A DNA stretch of 64,000 nucleotides, from contig NZ_NINX01000033.1 in the NCBI RefSeq assembly GCF_002188635.1, forward strand, positions 186,001 to 250,000, read 5' to 3'. The notes beneath the pieces were generated by a model. The model made no database searches. It worked only from the letters and a program-made list of their open reading frames with translations, and had not been told where the DNA came from. Positions 23,423 through 32,133 of this stretch are shown piece by piece. The DNA comes from Pigmentiphaga sp. NML030171. Its GTDB lineage: Bacteria > Pseudomonadota > Gammaproteobacteria > Burkholderiales > Burkholderiaceae_B. How positions within the stretch are numbered: the stretch's first letter is position 1; each line of letters opens with the position of its first letter. Made by a program: the position numbers and the translations under genes.

Positions 23423-24400
23423 ATGAGAATCGCCGCCATCGCCGCGGGGGCGCTGTTCGCGCTCGCCGCCACCTCTTCCGCCCGCGCCCAGGCCTGGCCC
23501 GAGAAGCCCATCACCCTGATCATGCCCTTCCCCGCGGGCGGTCCCAGCGACGCGCTGGGGCGGGCCGTGGCGGCCAGGCTGGGGCCTCGGCTGGGCGTCC
23601 CGGTCGTGGTCGAGAACGTCGGCGGCGCAGGCGGCTCGATCGGCATGCAGAAGCTGGCGCGCGCCGCCGCCGACGGCTATACCATAGGCTTCGGCACCAT
23701 AGGCACGCATGCGGCCAACATGATCATGTATCGCAAGCCGCTGTACGACGCACGCAAGGATTTCGAACCCCTGGGCCAGGTCGGGTCGGCCCCGCTGTTG
23801 CTGCTGGTCAAGCAGAGCCTGCCGGTCAACGACTTCCCGCAGTTCGCCGACTACCTCCAGGCCCACAAGACCACGATGTCGTACGGCAGCGCGGGCGTAG
23901 GCTCGATCGCGCACCTGGCCTGCCTGCTGCTGCTGAGCGACATGAAGGCCGAAGTCATGCACGTGCCCTACAAGGGCGTGGCGCCCGCCATGACCGGACT
24001 GATGGGTGGCGAGACCGACTTCATGTGCGACCAGACCACTACCTCGCTGGCTCAAGCGGCCAGCGGACGCGTGCGCGCCGTGGCCGTGCTGACGCGCGAA
24101 CCCTTCCCCGGCCTGCCCAAGGTCGCCACGGCGCAAAGCAGCGGCAGGACCACCATCGACTTCCGCTCGTGGAACGCGCTGTTCGCGCCCCGCGGCACGC
24201 CACCCGCCATCGTGGACAAGCTCAACGCCGCCATCAACGACGCCCTGGCCGACCCCGCGCTGGTCAGGCAGATGCGCGACGTGGGCGTGGAATTCCCCGC
24301 CCGCGCCGACAATACGCCCGGCCACCTCGCCCGGCTGGTGGACAGCGAGATCGCCCGCCTGCGCCCCATACTCCAGGCCAAGAACGTCTACATCGATTGA
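23423..24400 (+). CDS. Bug/TctC-family periplasmic solute receptor
   Basis: 325 residues with a signal peptide ending at TSSARAQA. The core motifs are LIMPFPAGGPSDALGR, VVVENVGGAGGSIG, RAAADGYTIGFG and VMHVPYKG. The segment LACLLLLSDMKAE and the cysteine in TDFMCDQTT distinguish it from the other Bugs. It lies between the HAD hydrolase and the PLP enzyme in one operon with short gaps (42 and 13 bp), so it likely captures the substrate of those enzymes, perhaps a hydroxylated or substituted amino dicarboxylic acid. No TctAB is adjacent. Confidence 0.92.
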   Translation: MRIAAIAAGALFALAATSSARAQAWPEKPITLIMPFPAGGPSDALGRAVAARLGPRLGVPVVVENVGGAGGSIGMQKLARAAADGYTIGFGTIGTHAANMIMYRKPLYDARKDFEPLGQVGSAPLLLLVKQSLPVNDFPQFADYLQAHKTTMSYGSAGVGSIAHLACLLLLSDMKAEVMHVPYKGVAPAMTGLMGGETDFMCDQTTTSLAQAASGRVRAVAVLTREPFPGLPKVATAQSSGRTTIDFRSWNALFAPRGTPPAIVDKLNAAINDALADPALVRQMRDVGVEFPARADNTPGHLARLVDSEIARLRPILQAKNVYID

Positions 24401-24413
24401 ACCCAGGCACATC

Positions 24414-25547
24414 ATGCAACTGAACGAACTCGAAACCCCGGTCCTGGTGCTGGACCGGAACAGGATGGACCGCAACATCGCGCGGCTGCGCGAGCGGCTG
24501 GCTCCCTTCGGCGTCGCGCTGCGGCCGCACGTCAAGACCAACAAGTCCGCCGACGTCGCTCGGCGCCTGGGTCCGCCCGGCACACCCATCACCGTCTCCA
24601 CGCTGAAGGAAGCCGAATACTTCCTGGACCACGGCTGGACCGACATCCTCTATGCCGTCGGCATAGCCCCTTCCAAGCTGCCCCACGTGGAGCGCCTGGC
24701 GCGGCGGGGAGCCAGGCTGACGCTCATCCTGGACAACGCCGAGGCGGCGGTGGCCACCAGCGCCTACGCGCGCGACCACGGGCTGGAACTACCCGTGCTG
24801 GTCGAGATCGATACCGACGGACACCGGTCCGGCGTCAAACCCGAGGACCCGGCGCTGCTGGAGATCGCCGCCCGCCTGTCCGCGCGCGAAGGCGAGGGCG
24901 CCTGGGTCGCGGGCGTGCTGGCCCATGCCGGCGATTCCTACAACTGCCGCTCCACCGAGGCCATCGTCGCCATGGCCGAGCAGGAGCGCGCGGGGGCGGT
25001 CCGGGCCGCGCAGCGCCTGCGCGAGGCCGGCCACGCGGCGCCGGTGGTCAGCGTGGGCAGCACCCCCACCGCGCATTTCGCGCGCTCGCTGGACGGCATC
25101 ACCGAAGTGCGGGCCGGCGTGTTCGTGTTCTTCGACCTGGTCATGAACGGCCTGGGCGTCTGCCGGACCGACGACATCGCCCTGTCCGTGCTGTGCACCG
25201 TGATCGGCCATCAAGAGGAAAAGGGCTGGCTGATCACCGACGCGGGCTGGATGGCCATGTCGCGCGACCGCGGCACGGCCCGGCAACCGGTGGACCAGGG
25301 CTATGGCCTGGTGTGCGACCTGGATGGCAAGCCGCTGCAGGACCTGATCATGATCGATGCGAACCAGGAACACGGCATCGTCCGCCACCGCGCCGACCCC
25401 GCCGCCACGCCCATGCTGCCGGTGGGCACCCTGCTGCGCATCCTGCCCAACCACGCCTGCGCCACCGCCGCCCAGCACGGCGCCTATGCCGTGGTGGCGG
25501 GAGACACCCGCGTCGAGGCCCGCTGGCCGCGCTTCGGAGGATGGTGA
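24414..25547 (+). CDS. Type III PLP enzyme: D-serine / D-threo-3-hydroxyaspartate dehydratase-like
   Basis: 377 residues with an alanine-racemase-like N-terminal barrel. The PLP lysine is Lys41 (RPHVKTNKS). The family includes D-threonine aldolase, D-serine dehydratase and D-3-hydroxyaspartate dehydratase or aldolase. The C-terminal metal site reads His347-Ala-Cys349 (PNHACAT). His-x-Cys is the dehydratase type, whereas D-threonine aldolase has His-x-Asp. Dehydration would produce an enamine, which fits the RidA gene overlapping this stop by one base. Cytoplasmic; the substrate is presumably delivered by the upstream Bug. Confidence 0.85.
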   Translation: MQLNELETPVLVLDRNRMDRNIARLRERLAPFGVALRPHVKTNKSADVARRLGPPGTPITVSTLKEAEYFLDHGWTDILYAVGIAPSKLPHVERLARRGARLTLILDNAEAAVATSAYARDHGLELPVLVEIDTDGHRSGVKPEDPALLEIAARLSAREGEGAWVAGVLAHAGDSYNCRSTEAIVAMAEQERAGAVRAAQRLREAGHAAPVVSVGSTPTAHFARSLDGITEVRAGVFVFFDLVMNGLGVCRTDDIALSVLCTVIGHQEEKGWLITDAGWMAMSRDRGTARQPVDQGYGLVCDLDGKPLQDLIMIDANQEHGIVRHRADPAATPMLPVGTLLRILPNHACATAAQHGAYAVVAGDTRVEARWPRFGGW

Positions 25548-25939
25548 TGGGCGAGGTCGCGTCACCGGCCGTGGCGGGTCTTGCCGCGCCGCGCGGCCAT
25601 TACTCGCACGTGGCCACGGGCGGTGGCCTGGCCTTCGTATCGGGACAACTGCCGCTGGACGCCTCGGGCGAACCGCGCGCCGACCTGCCGCTGGACGAGC
25701 AGGCCGCCCTGGCCCTGTGCAACGTCGAAGCCGCGCTGGCCGCGGCGGGCTGCGGCTGGCGCGACGTGATGAAGGTCACCGTCTACCTGGCCGGGGTGGA
25801 ACATTGGCCGGCCTTCGACCAGGCCTATCGCCGGATGCTGGGCGATGCGCGGCCGGCGCGGGCGGTCGTGCCCGTGCCGGCGCTGCACTATGGCGTGCTG
25901 GTGGAGGTCGAGGCCGTGGCGCTGCGGCCCGCGCCATAG
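25547..25939 (+). CDS. RidA-family enamine/imine deaminase
   Basis: 130 residues. RidA/YjgF features are GGLAFVSGQLPLD, the central ALCNVEAALAAAGCGWRDVMKVTVYLAG, and the C-terminal catalytic region ARPARAVVPVPALHYGVLVEVEAVA with the expected Arg. RidA proteins hydrolyse reactive 2-aminoacrylate-type enamines released by PLP dehydratases. The start overlaps the preceding stop (TGATG), with GGAGG just upstream. It ends 7 bp before the convergent Bug gene stop. The context strongly suggests clean-up of the upstream enzyme's product. Confidence 0.9.
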   Translation: MGEVASPAVAGLAAPRGHYSHVATGGGLAFVSGQLPLDASGEPRADLPLDEQAALALCNVEAALAAAGCGWRDVMKVTVYLAGVEHWPAFDQAYRRMLGDARPARAVVPVPALHYGVLVEVEAVALRPAP

Positions 25940-25946
25940 CCGTCCT

Positions 25947-26936
25947 TCAATCCAGCACGATATTGGCCTCGGCCGCGATCCGGCGGAACTTCGCGATGTC
26001 CTGCACGACCTGCCTGGCCAGGACATCGGCCGGTTCGTACTGCACGTTCAGCCCGATGTCGTAGGCCTTGGCGCGGAAGGCCTCGTCCCTGGCCAGGGCC
26101 TGCGTGGCGCGCGCCAGCCGCTCCACCACGGCGGGCGGCGTGCCGGCCAGCGCCATCAAACCTTGCCACCAGGTCATGTCGTAACCCTTCAGGCCCGCCT
26201 CGTCCACCGTGGGGACGCCGGGCAGGCGCGGATCGCGCGCGATCCCGGTGGTGGCGATGGCCTTGACCTTGCCCGCATCGACGTAGGGCTTGGCCGCGCC
26301 GTCGTGGGTACAGCTGACCTGCCCGGCGATCACGTCCTGCAGCGCCGGGCCGCTGCCGCGATAGGGCACGTGCACGATCTTCACGCCGGCCATCACGTTG
26401 AACAGCTCGCTGGAGAAATGATTGCCCGTGCCCGGACCGGCGCTGGCATAGCTCAGCTTGCCCGGATGGCCCTTGGCGTAGGCCACGAGCTCGGCCACGG
26501 TATTGGCCGGCACCGAAGGGTGGCAGACGATGGTGCTGGCATACCAGAACAGCTTGGCGATGGGCGTGAAGTCCTTGACCGGATCGAACGGCAGCGAGAC
26601 GGCCGTGGCCGGCAGGGTGCCATGCGTGATGGAATTGGCGTACAGCAGGGTATAGCCGTCGGGCGCGGCGCGCGCCGCTTCCGACGCCCCGATGCGCGTG
26701 CCGCCGCCGCCCTTGTTCTCCACGTACACCGTCTGGCCCAGCAGCTCGCCCAGCTTCTGCGCGACCAGCCGCGCGGAAACGTCGGTCACGCCGCCCGGTG
26801 CATAGGGCACGATCAGCTTGATGGGCTTGGCCGGATACGGCTGGGCATCCGCCCGTCCGGCGGCCAGCGCCAGGCCCGCCGCGAACAACGCGGCCAGGTG
26901 CCGCCTGCGTCCCGACACGACAAGTCCTTGCTTCAT
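25947..26936 (-). CDS. Bug/TctC-family periplasmic solute receptor
   Basis: 329 residues from the ATG at 26936, with AGGAGGAGT directly upstream. A signal peptide ends at GRADAQ. The core shows LIVPYAPGGVTDVSAR, VYVENKGGGGTRIG, RAAPDGYTLLYA and IVHVPYRG, with VSCTHDGAAKPY later. It is the last gene of a minus-strand operon with the alpha/beta hydrolase and bicupin genes and is convergent with the RidA gene. It presumably supplies the substrate of the bicupin enzyme. No permease is adjacent. Confidence 0.92.
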   Translation of the reverse strand: MKQGLVVSGRRRHLAALFAAGLALAAGRADAQPYPAKPIKLIVPYAPGGVTDVSARLVAQKLGELLGQTVYVENKGGGGTRIGASEAARAAPDGYTLLYANSITHGTLPATAVSLPFDPVKDFTPIAKLFWYASTIVCHPSVPANTVAELVAYAKGHPGKLSYASAGPGTGNHFSSELFNVMAGVKIVHVPYRGSGPALQDVIAGQVSCTHDGAAKPYVDAGKVKAIATTGIARDPRLPGVPTVDEAGLKGYDMTWWQGLMALAGTPPAVVERLARATQALARDEAFRAKAYDIGLNVQYEPADVLARQVVQDIAKFRRIAAEANIVLD

Positions 26937-26989
26937 CTCCACTCCTCCTTTGCCGCGCGGCCTCTCTGCGGAGGCTGGCGGATCATGGT

Positions 26990-28093
26990 TCAGGCGCGTT
27001 CGGCGTCGAAAGTGATGTTGACCTTGCGGAAGGCCTCGACCACCTCGGGGCCGAAGCGCCGGCTCACCTCTTTCCCCACCTCGGGGGAATAGACGACGGT
27101 ATCGCTCATCCGCTCCTGCCCCTGGATGATGACGAACAGCCGCGCGGTCTCCTTGCCCGTGTTGCGAAAGGACCGCATCGCGCCGGTGGGCACGCCGACC
27201 AGGTCGAAAGCGCGCACCGGCAGGCGATACTCGTCCTCGAAGCCCCAGGTGATGTCCCATTCGCCGTCCAGCACGAAGAACGATTCCTGCGTGTCGAAAT
27301 GCGCATGCGGCAACGGCCCGTCGTCCGGTACGCATTCGGCGATCGCCACGTACAGGCCGGGGCCGCCCTTGAGCGGCGCATCCTGCGAGCGGCCGACGTG
27401 TCCCTCCGGCACCAGCAGCGGGAACACCGAACTGGCGGTCAGCCATTCGGTGGCCTCGGCGGGGATGGCGCTGCGCGCGTTCAGGGCGCGCTTGTACGGC
27501 ACCAGCGTGGCGAAGCGCGTCACGCGCTGCGCCATCATGTCCGGATCGACCTCTCGTCCCCGCCCCGGCTCGACGCGCGCATTCAGCGCGGCCAGTTCCC
27601 GCGCATCGACCGCCGTGGGCAACGGCCCGGGGAATACCGCGGGATAGGCGCAATCGGGTTCGCCGTTGAGCAGCAGCAGCGCTTTGGCGCCGTCCGCGCC
27701 ATGGCAGGAAACCTCGTGCAGCACGTCGGCGGGTATCGACAGCATGTCGAAGCGTCCCAGGCGGATCTCGTGCGTCAGGTCGGGTCCGAAGCGCACGCGC
27801 AGCGTGCCCGCCAGGCACAGGATGTTCTCCATGGCGTCGGGGTTGCGATAGGGCAGCGAGCCGCGGCCCGCCTCCCACGCCGCATAGCCTGTGCAGGCTC
27901 GGGCGGGGCTGGGCACGCGGGGCTCGGCGAAGCGGCCGTGCGTGTTGCGGGCCCCCATCAAGGCCACCAGTTGCCCGCCCCACAGCGCCCGCACGGCGTC
28001 GGCACGCGCGCCTTCGCGCTCCGCGCCGGCATAGTCGTCGAACCGCGCCGTGCGGGCGCCCATGGCTTCGTACGAGACATCCAGGGTTTTCAT
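26990..28093 (-). CDS. Bicupin protein, dioxygenase-like
   Basis: 367 residues from the ATG at 28093. There are two cupin barrels. The first (about 75-140) has YRNPDAMENILCLAGTLRVRFGP and SIPADVLHEVSC. The second (about 255-335) has LPHAHFDTQESFFVLDGEWDITWGFEDEYRL with His-x-His, and PTGAMRSFRNTGKETARLFVIIQG. The layout recalls gentisate- or homogentisate-type ring-cleavage dioxygenases, but I cannot assign a substrate. It lies between an alpha/beta hydrolase (40 bp upstream) and a Bug (53 bp downstream), a plausible uptake, oxygenation and hydrolysis unit. LysR 28922-29872 lies just upstream on the same strand. Confidence 0.8.
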   Translation of the reverse strand: MKTLDVSYEAMGARTARFDDYAGAEREGARADAVRALWGGQLVALMGARNTHGRFAEPRVPSPARACTGYAAWEAGRGSLPYRNPDAMENILCLAGTLRVRFGPDLTHEIRLGRFDMLSIPADVLHEVSCHGADGAKALLLLNGEPDCAYPAVFPGPLPTAVDARELAALNARVEPGRGREVDPDMMAQRVTRFATLVPYKRALNARSAIPAEATEWLTASSVFPLLVPEGHVGRSQDAPLKGGPGLYVAIAECVPDDGPLPHAHFDTQESFFVLDGEWDITWGFEDEYRLPVRAFDLVGVPTGAMRSFRNTGKETARLFVIIQGQERMSDTVVYSPEVGKEVSRRFGPEVVEAFRKVNITFDAERA

Positions 28094-28133
28094 CCAGGCT
28101 CCATCGAAAGGGAATAGGGCCGGCCACGGCCGG

Positions 28134-28865
28134 CTAACAGGCGGCGCGCAGCCGCGAGACGAGAAAGGCGGCGGCATCGTCCAGCCTCTCTCCGGAAAGT
28201 TCCAGGTGGGGGCCCGGGTAGGCCACCAGCCGCTTGTCCTGGCTGCCCAGCGCGTCGAACAATTCGGCCACGCCCGCGCGGTCGAAGACCTCGTCGTCCC
28301 ACTGCTGGGTGAACCAGACCGGGATGCGCAGTCGCCGCGCGGCGGGTGCCAGGTGCTCGCTGGCGGGATACGAAGCGCCCCACAACCCCAGCACGGCAGC
28401 GCGCACCCGTCCGTCCGCGGCCAGGTAGGGCAATCCGTAGGCCGTGCCCATGGAAACGCCGATGTAGCCCACAGGCCGGCCCGCCAGCGTCGGCCACGCC
28501 AGCAGGGCATCCAGGAAGGCGCGCCAGTCGGCCGTCATGCCGTCGCGCGCGAAACCCTCGCGCCACGCGGTGCGGAAATCGGCCTTCGCCTTGCCCGGAT
28601 CGCGCGAGCCGTCGGCGCGGCGCTCGCCATGCGCCGGGCCGTCGATGGCGGCGACCGCATAGCCCTCGGGCAACAGGCGGTCGCGAATGGCGAGCACGGC
28701 CGCCGATTCCTTATGGCCACTGCCGCCATGACAGGCCAGGACCAGCCCGGCACAGGAGGTCTCGGGCAGCCAGGCGATGCCCGGCACGGCGCGGCCCTGG
28801 ACGGCAAGCCGCAGCCGCTCTTCCCGCCACGGACGGTCCACAGGAGAAATCAGGTGATCTTGCAT
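28134..28865 (-). CDS. Alpha/beta-hydrolase, dienelactone-hydrolase-like
   Basis: 243 residues. The nucleophile elbow is GVSMG (YIGVSMGTAYGLPYL), with an oxyanion region LACHGGSGHK, an acidic region QQWDDEVFD and a C-terminal His (YPGPHLEL). No signal peptide, so cytoplasmic. The compact size and the region before the elbow suggest esterase or dienelactone hydrolase-type activity on a ring-cleavage product. It is first in the operon with the bicupin and Bug genes, 56 bp after the end of a LysR gene on the same strand. Confidence 0.83.
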   Translation of the reverse strand: MQDHLISPVDRPWREERLRLAVQGRAVPGIAWLPETSCAGLVLACHGGSGHKESAAVLAIRDRLLPEGYAVAAIDGPAHGERRADGSRDPGKAKADFRTAWREGFARDGMTADWRAFLDALLAWPTLAGRPVGYIGVSMGTAYGLPYLAADGRVRAAVLGLWGASYPASEHLAPAARRLRIPVWFTQQWDDEVFDRAGVAELFDALGSQDKRLVAYPGPHLELSGERLDDAAAFLVSRLRAAC

Positions 28866-28921
28866 GCCGGCGATTACAGCAAGCCGGCCCCGCGCGGCAC
28901 AATCGCGCGCCGCCGATACCG

Positions 28922-29872
28922 CTATTGAGGACCGTCGATCGCCGCGTCCTGCCGCAGCTGCGCGGCCACGTCGCGCATCACGCCTCGCAGCCAGATATGC
29001 GCGGGCTCGCGGTGCACGCGCTCGTGCCACAGCATGCTCAGGTCGGCGCGATCGGTGTCGAAGGGCAGGGGTAGTATCTGCAGCGGCAGGGTGCGCGCCG
29101 CGTCGCAGGCGATGCGCTGGGGCACGATGGCCAGCATGTCGGTCACCGCCACGACATCGGCCGACAGCAGCACGTTGGGCACCCGCAGTCCCACGTCGCG
29201 GGCCAGGCCGCGCCGCTCCAGGATGTCGTCCACCATGACCTCGATGGTCGGATAGGGCACCGGCCCCGTCCCCCACACCACGTGCGGATAGGCCAGGAAC
29301 TGCTCGAGCGTGAGCGAGCCCCGGATGCCGGCGTGGCCGGCCGCGGCGATGCAGACGATGCTCTGCGGATACAGTACGGTCTGGTGCAGGTCCTGCGGCA
29401 CCTGGCGGACATAGCCGATGACGAGATCGCCTTCGGCGTCGCGCAGGTACTCGTGGGTACGGCGGATGTCCACCGGCCGCGAGGTGAAGCGCAGCCGCGG
29501 CGCCTCGCGCCGGGCGCGGGTCATCAGGCCCGGCAGGAACTGGCGCGCCACGCCCTCGGACGCCAGGATGCGGAAATGCCCCTCGGCCACAGCGGGCACG
29601 AACTCGTCGGTGCCGCGCGTGGCCGCATCGATCAGCTCCAGCGCCTCGTGCACCTTGCGCGCGAGCTCCATGCCTCGCGCGGTGGGCTCCATGCCCGACG
29701 AGGTCTTGACCAGCAGCGGGTCGTGGAAGATCTCGCGCAGCCGGGCCAGCGCGCTCGACATGGCCGACTGGCCGATGCCCACCCGCTCGGCCGCGCGCGT
29801 CACGTGCCGCTCGCGCATCAGGGCGTCGAGATAGGTCAGCAGCTGGAGGTTGATTCGCTTGTGGTCGGACAT
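28922..29872 (-). CDS. LysR-family transcriptional regulator, NodD-like subgroup
   Basis: 316 residues beginning MSDHKRINLQLLTYLDALMRERHVTRAAERVGIGQSAMSSALARLREIF, typical of the NodD/NahR-like branch that responds to aromatic ligands. The effector domain follows from about residue 95 (HFRILASEGVARQFLPGL). It is on the same strand and immediately upstream of the hydrolase-bicupin-Bug operon, which it probably regulates. The LysR 29913-30821 is upstream, with a 40-bp gap. Confidence 0.9.
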   Translation of the reverse strand: MSDHKRINLQLLTYLDALMRERHVTRAAERVGIGQSAMSSALARLREIFHDPLLVKTSSGMEPTARGMELARKVHEALELIDAATRGTDEFVPAVAEGHFRILASEGVARQFLPGLMTRARREAPRLRFTSRPVDIRRTHEYLRDAEGDLVIGYVRQVPQDLHQTVLYPQSIVCIAAAGHAGIRGSLTLEQFLAYPHVVWGTGPVPYPTIEVMVDDILERRGLARDVGLRVPNVLLSADVVAVTDMLAIVPQRIACDAARTLPLQILPLPFDTDRADLSMLWHERVHREPAHIWLRGVMRDVAAQLRQDAAIDGPQ

Positions 29873-29912
29873 GCGGCTGGGGTGTTCCGGATCCGGGAAC
29901 CGGCGATGCCTG

Positions 29913-30821
29913 TCATTGTAGCCATCGGGCCTCCTTGCGGCCGCGCAATCCCAGGACCGCTTCGCTGACCAAGCCCAGGGCGCGGTTGAGCGGCTTGTCG
30001 CGCCGCATCACCCAGGCCAGCGTGCGTTCCAGGCCGGGCGCGAGGCGGATCACGTCCAGTCCGCCGTGTCGGCCGGGCGGCGCCACCGCAAGCCCGGGCA
30101 GGATGGACCATCCCAGGCCGGCGGCGACCATTTCCTTGATCGCCTCGACGCTGCCCAGTTCCATGACCGGCTTCACGCGGCAGCCCGCGCGCGCGAACCA
30201 CTCATCGATCAGCCGCCGGGTGTTGGCGCCCGTCTCGAACAGCACCAGCGGCCGACGCGCCAGCGCCTGGGGCGAGATTCGCCGTACCGGCGCCTCGCCC
30301 TTCGGGGCGATGGCAACGAAGGCGTCCTGGACGACGGGCGTGATGTCCAGGCTGCGTCCGGTGGCGGGCAAGGTCACCAGCGCGGCATCCAACGCATTGT
30401 CCTCCACCCGCCTCAGGATCTCGGGCGTGTTCCCGGTACTGACCACGATATCGATGGCCGGCATCCTGCGCTTGAGCTGGCGCAGCACTGGCGGAAGCAG
30501 ATGGATGCACGCCGTGGCGCCGGTACCCACGCGCACCAGCCCGCCCGGCGTGCTGGCATGGCGCTGCATGGCCGCCTCGGCATCGTCCAGCGCCAGCTTG
30601 ATGCGCGCCGCATGCTCCAGCAGCAGTGCGCCGGCCTGCGTCGGCGCCACCCGGCGTCCCACCCGCTCGACCAGTCGCAATTGCAGGCGTCGTTCCAGTT
30701 CGCGGATCTGGTGGCTGACGGCGGGTTGGGTCATGCCCGCCCGTTCGGCGGCGGCGGTGAAGCTGCCCAGTTCCATCGCGCTGCTGAAAGTCAGCAGATA
30801 GGCGGGATTCAGCGATTTCAT
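29913..30821 (-). CDS. LysR-family transcriptional regulator
   Basis: 302 residues. The helix-turn-helix (about 3-62) is AYLLTFSSAMELGSFTAAAERAGMTQPAVSHQIRELE. The effector domain includes VRVGTGATACIHLLPPVL and AAGLGWSILPGLAV, resembling CysB/CynR-like regulators. It is divergent from the MFS-SDR operon. A perfect 17-bp palindrome (30830-30846) begins 9 bp before its start codon, consistent with autoregulation and control of the transporter. Confidence 0.9.
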   Translation of the reverse strand: MKSLNPAYLLTFSSAMELGSFTAAAERAGMTQPAVSHQIRELERRLQLRLVERVGRRVAPTQAGALLLEHAARIKLALDDAEAAMQRHASTPGGLVRVGTGATACIHLLPPVLRQLKRRMPAIDIVVSTGNTPEILRRVEDNALDAALVTLPATGRSLDITPVVQDAFVAIAPKGEAPVRRISPQALARRPLVLFETGANTRRLIDEWFARAGCRVKPVMELGSVEAIKEMVAAGLGWSILPGLAVAPPGRHGGLDVIRLAPGLERTLAWVMRRDKPLNRALGLVSEAVLGLRGRKEARWLQ

Positions 30822-30829
30822 AGAAGTCG

Positions 30830-30846
30830 TTTATGCATTGCATAAA
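30830..30846. promoter_or_regulatory. 17-bp palindrome, probable LysR box
   Basis: TTTATGCA and TGCATAAA flank a single T, a perfect inverted repeat in the 97-bp gap between a LysR gene (start 30821) and the MFS gene (start 30919). A further TTTATG occurs about 20 bp on. It fits the T-N11-A LysR consensus. Binding is inferred. Confidence 0.65.
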
Positions 30847-30918
30847 GGGATGTCGATTCATTTATGTAACGCCTGACGCTAGAGTTCGGCAACGACCTGC
30901 CTCATTTCCTCCGCCACG

Positions 30919-32133
30919 ATGTCCGATCCCGCCGCCAGGCCCCTTCGCCCGTCCGCCACCGGCGGCATCACGGCCACCCTGGTCGTGTGCCTGGGATGCG
31001 CACAGATCGTTTCCTGGGGAACCATGCATTACCTGGTGTCCGTGTTCGGGCCGGCGATACAGGCGGAACTGGGCTGGAGCGCCGGTTTCGTCCACGGCGG
31101 CTTCTCGTGCGCGCTGGCCGTCATGGGCCTGTCCTCGGTCTGGGTAGGCCGCAGGATCGACAGACATGGCGGCCGCGCCCCGATGATGGCCGGCTGCGCG
31201 CTGGGCGCCGCCGGCTGCGTCACGCTGGCCGCCGCCCACCATGGCGCCGTCTACTACATGGGCTGGGTGCTGCTGGGGCTCGGCATGCGGCTCGCCCTGT
31301 ACGACGCCGCCTTTGCCGCGCTCGCCCACCTGGGCGGCCCGGCGTCGCGCCAGACCATGTCCCAGGTCACGCTGTTCGGCGGACTGTCTTCCACCATCTT
31401 CTGGCCATTGGGCCAGTGGCTGGGACAGGAATGGGGCTGGCGCAGCGCGCTGGCCGTCTACGCCTTGCTGCTGCTGGCCTCGTCGCTGTTGTACCTGGCC
31501 CTGCCGCGCGGCCACGGGCCGGATACCGCCGGCACCGCACCGGGCCGGGACGCACCGGATCGGCCGGCGGTCCGCGCGGACGTGCTGTTGTACGGCTGCA
31601 TCGCCACCCTGGCCCTGTTCATCCAGACCGGCATGTCGGCGCACCTGCCCGGCATCCTGCGCGGGCTGGGCTGGACGCCCGGCATGGCGGTCTCGCTGTC
31701 CGCGCTGTTCGGCATCGGCCAGGTCGCGGGCCGGGTGGGCATCGCCGCGATGGGACGCCGCGCCCGGACGCTGACGGTCAACCTGCTGCCATGCCTGTTG
31801 TTGTGCCTGTGCTTCGCCGCCGCCCTGGCGGCGGGCGCGACGCTGCCGGGCGCACTGGCCTTCACGCTGCTGTATGGCGCCGGCAACGGCATGGCCACCA
31901 TCATGCGCGGCGCCATTCCGCTCGCCCTGTTCGACGCGCGCAATTATGGACGTATCGTGGGGGGCGTGCTGCGCCCCGCGTTCATGCTGAGCGCCGCCGC
32001 GCCGGTATGCTTCGCCCTCGTCATCGGGCATGTCGGCCACGCCGGGCTGCTGGCCGCGGCGCTGGCCATGGCCACGGCGCAGCTCGCGGCAGCCCTCTTC
32101 CTTCGTCACCGCCACCAGGATTCCCCATCATGA
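30919..32133 (+). CDS. Major facilitator superfamily transporter
   Basis: 404 residues with about twelve hydrophobic segments and the MFS loop motif near residue 75 (VGRRIDRHGGRAPMM). The second half begins around VLLYGCIATLALFIQTG. This is an inner-membrane secondary carrier, either an oxalate/formate-type exchanger or a CynX-like importer; the substrate is not readable. Its stop overlaps the start of the SDR gene (ATGA), so transport and oxidation or reduction of the same compound are coupled. Divergent from the LysR at 29913-30821. Confidence 0.88.
   Translation: MSDPAARPLRPSATGGITATLVVCLGCAQIVSWGTMHYLVSVFGPAIQAELGWSAGFVHGGFSCALAVMGLSSVWVGRRIDRHGGRAPMMAGCALGAAGCVTLAAAHHGAVYYMGWVLLGLGMRLALYDAAFAALAHLGGPASRQTMSQVTLFGGLSSTIFWPLGQWLGQEWGWRSALAVYALLLLASSLLYLALPRGHGPDTAGTAPGRDAPDRPAVRADVLLYGCIATLALFIQTGMSAHLPGILRGLGWTPGMAVSLSALFGIGQVAGRVGIAAMGRRARTLTVNLLPCLLLCLCFAAALAAGATLPGALAFTLLYGAGNGMATIMRGAIPLALFDARNYGRIVGGVLRPAFMLSAAAPVCFALVIGHVGHAGLLAAALAMATAQLAAALFLRHRHQDSPS

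Noticed and set aside
25947-28127. 726-codon minus-strand frame suggesting a fusion of a bicupin-like protein with Bug
   Set aside because: The Bug part is real, but the upstream part is a shadow of the bicupin in another frame. The Bug gene has its own ATG at 26936 with a strong SD and signal peptide.
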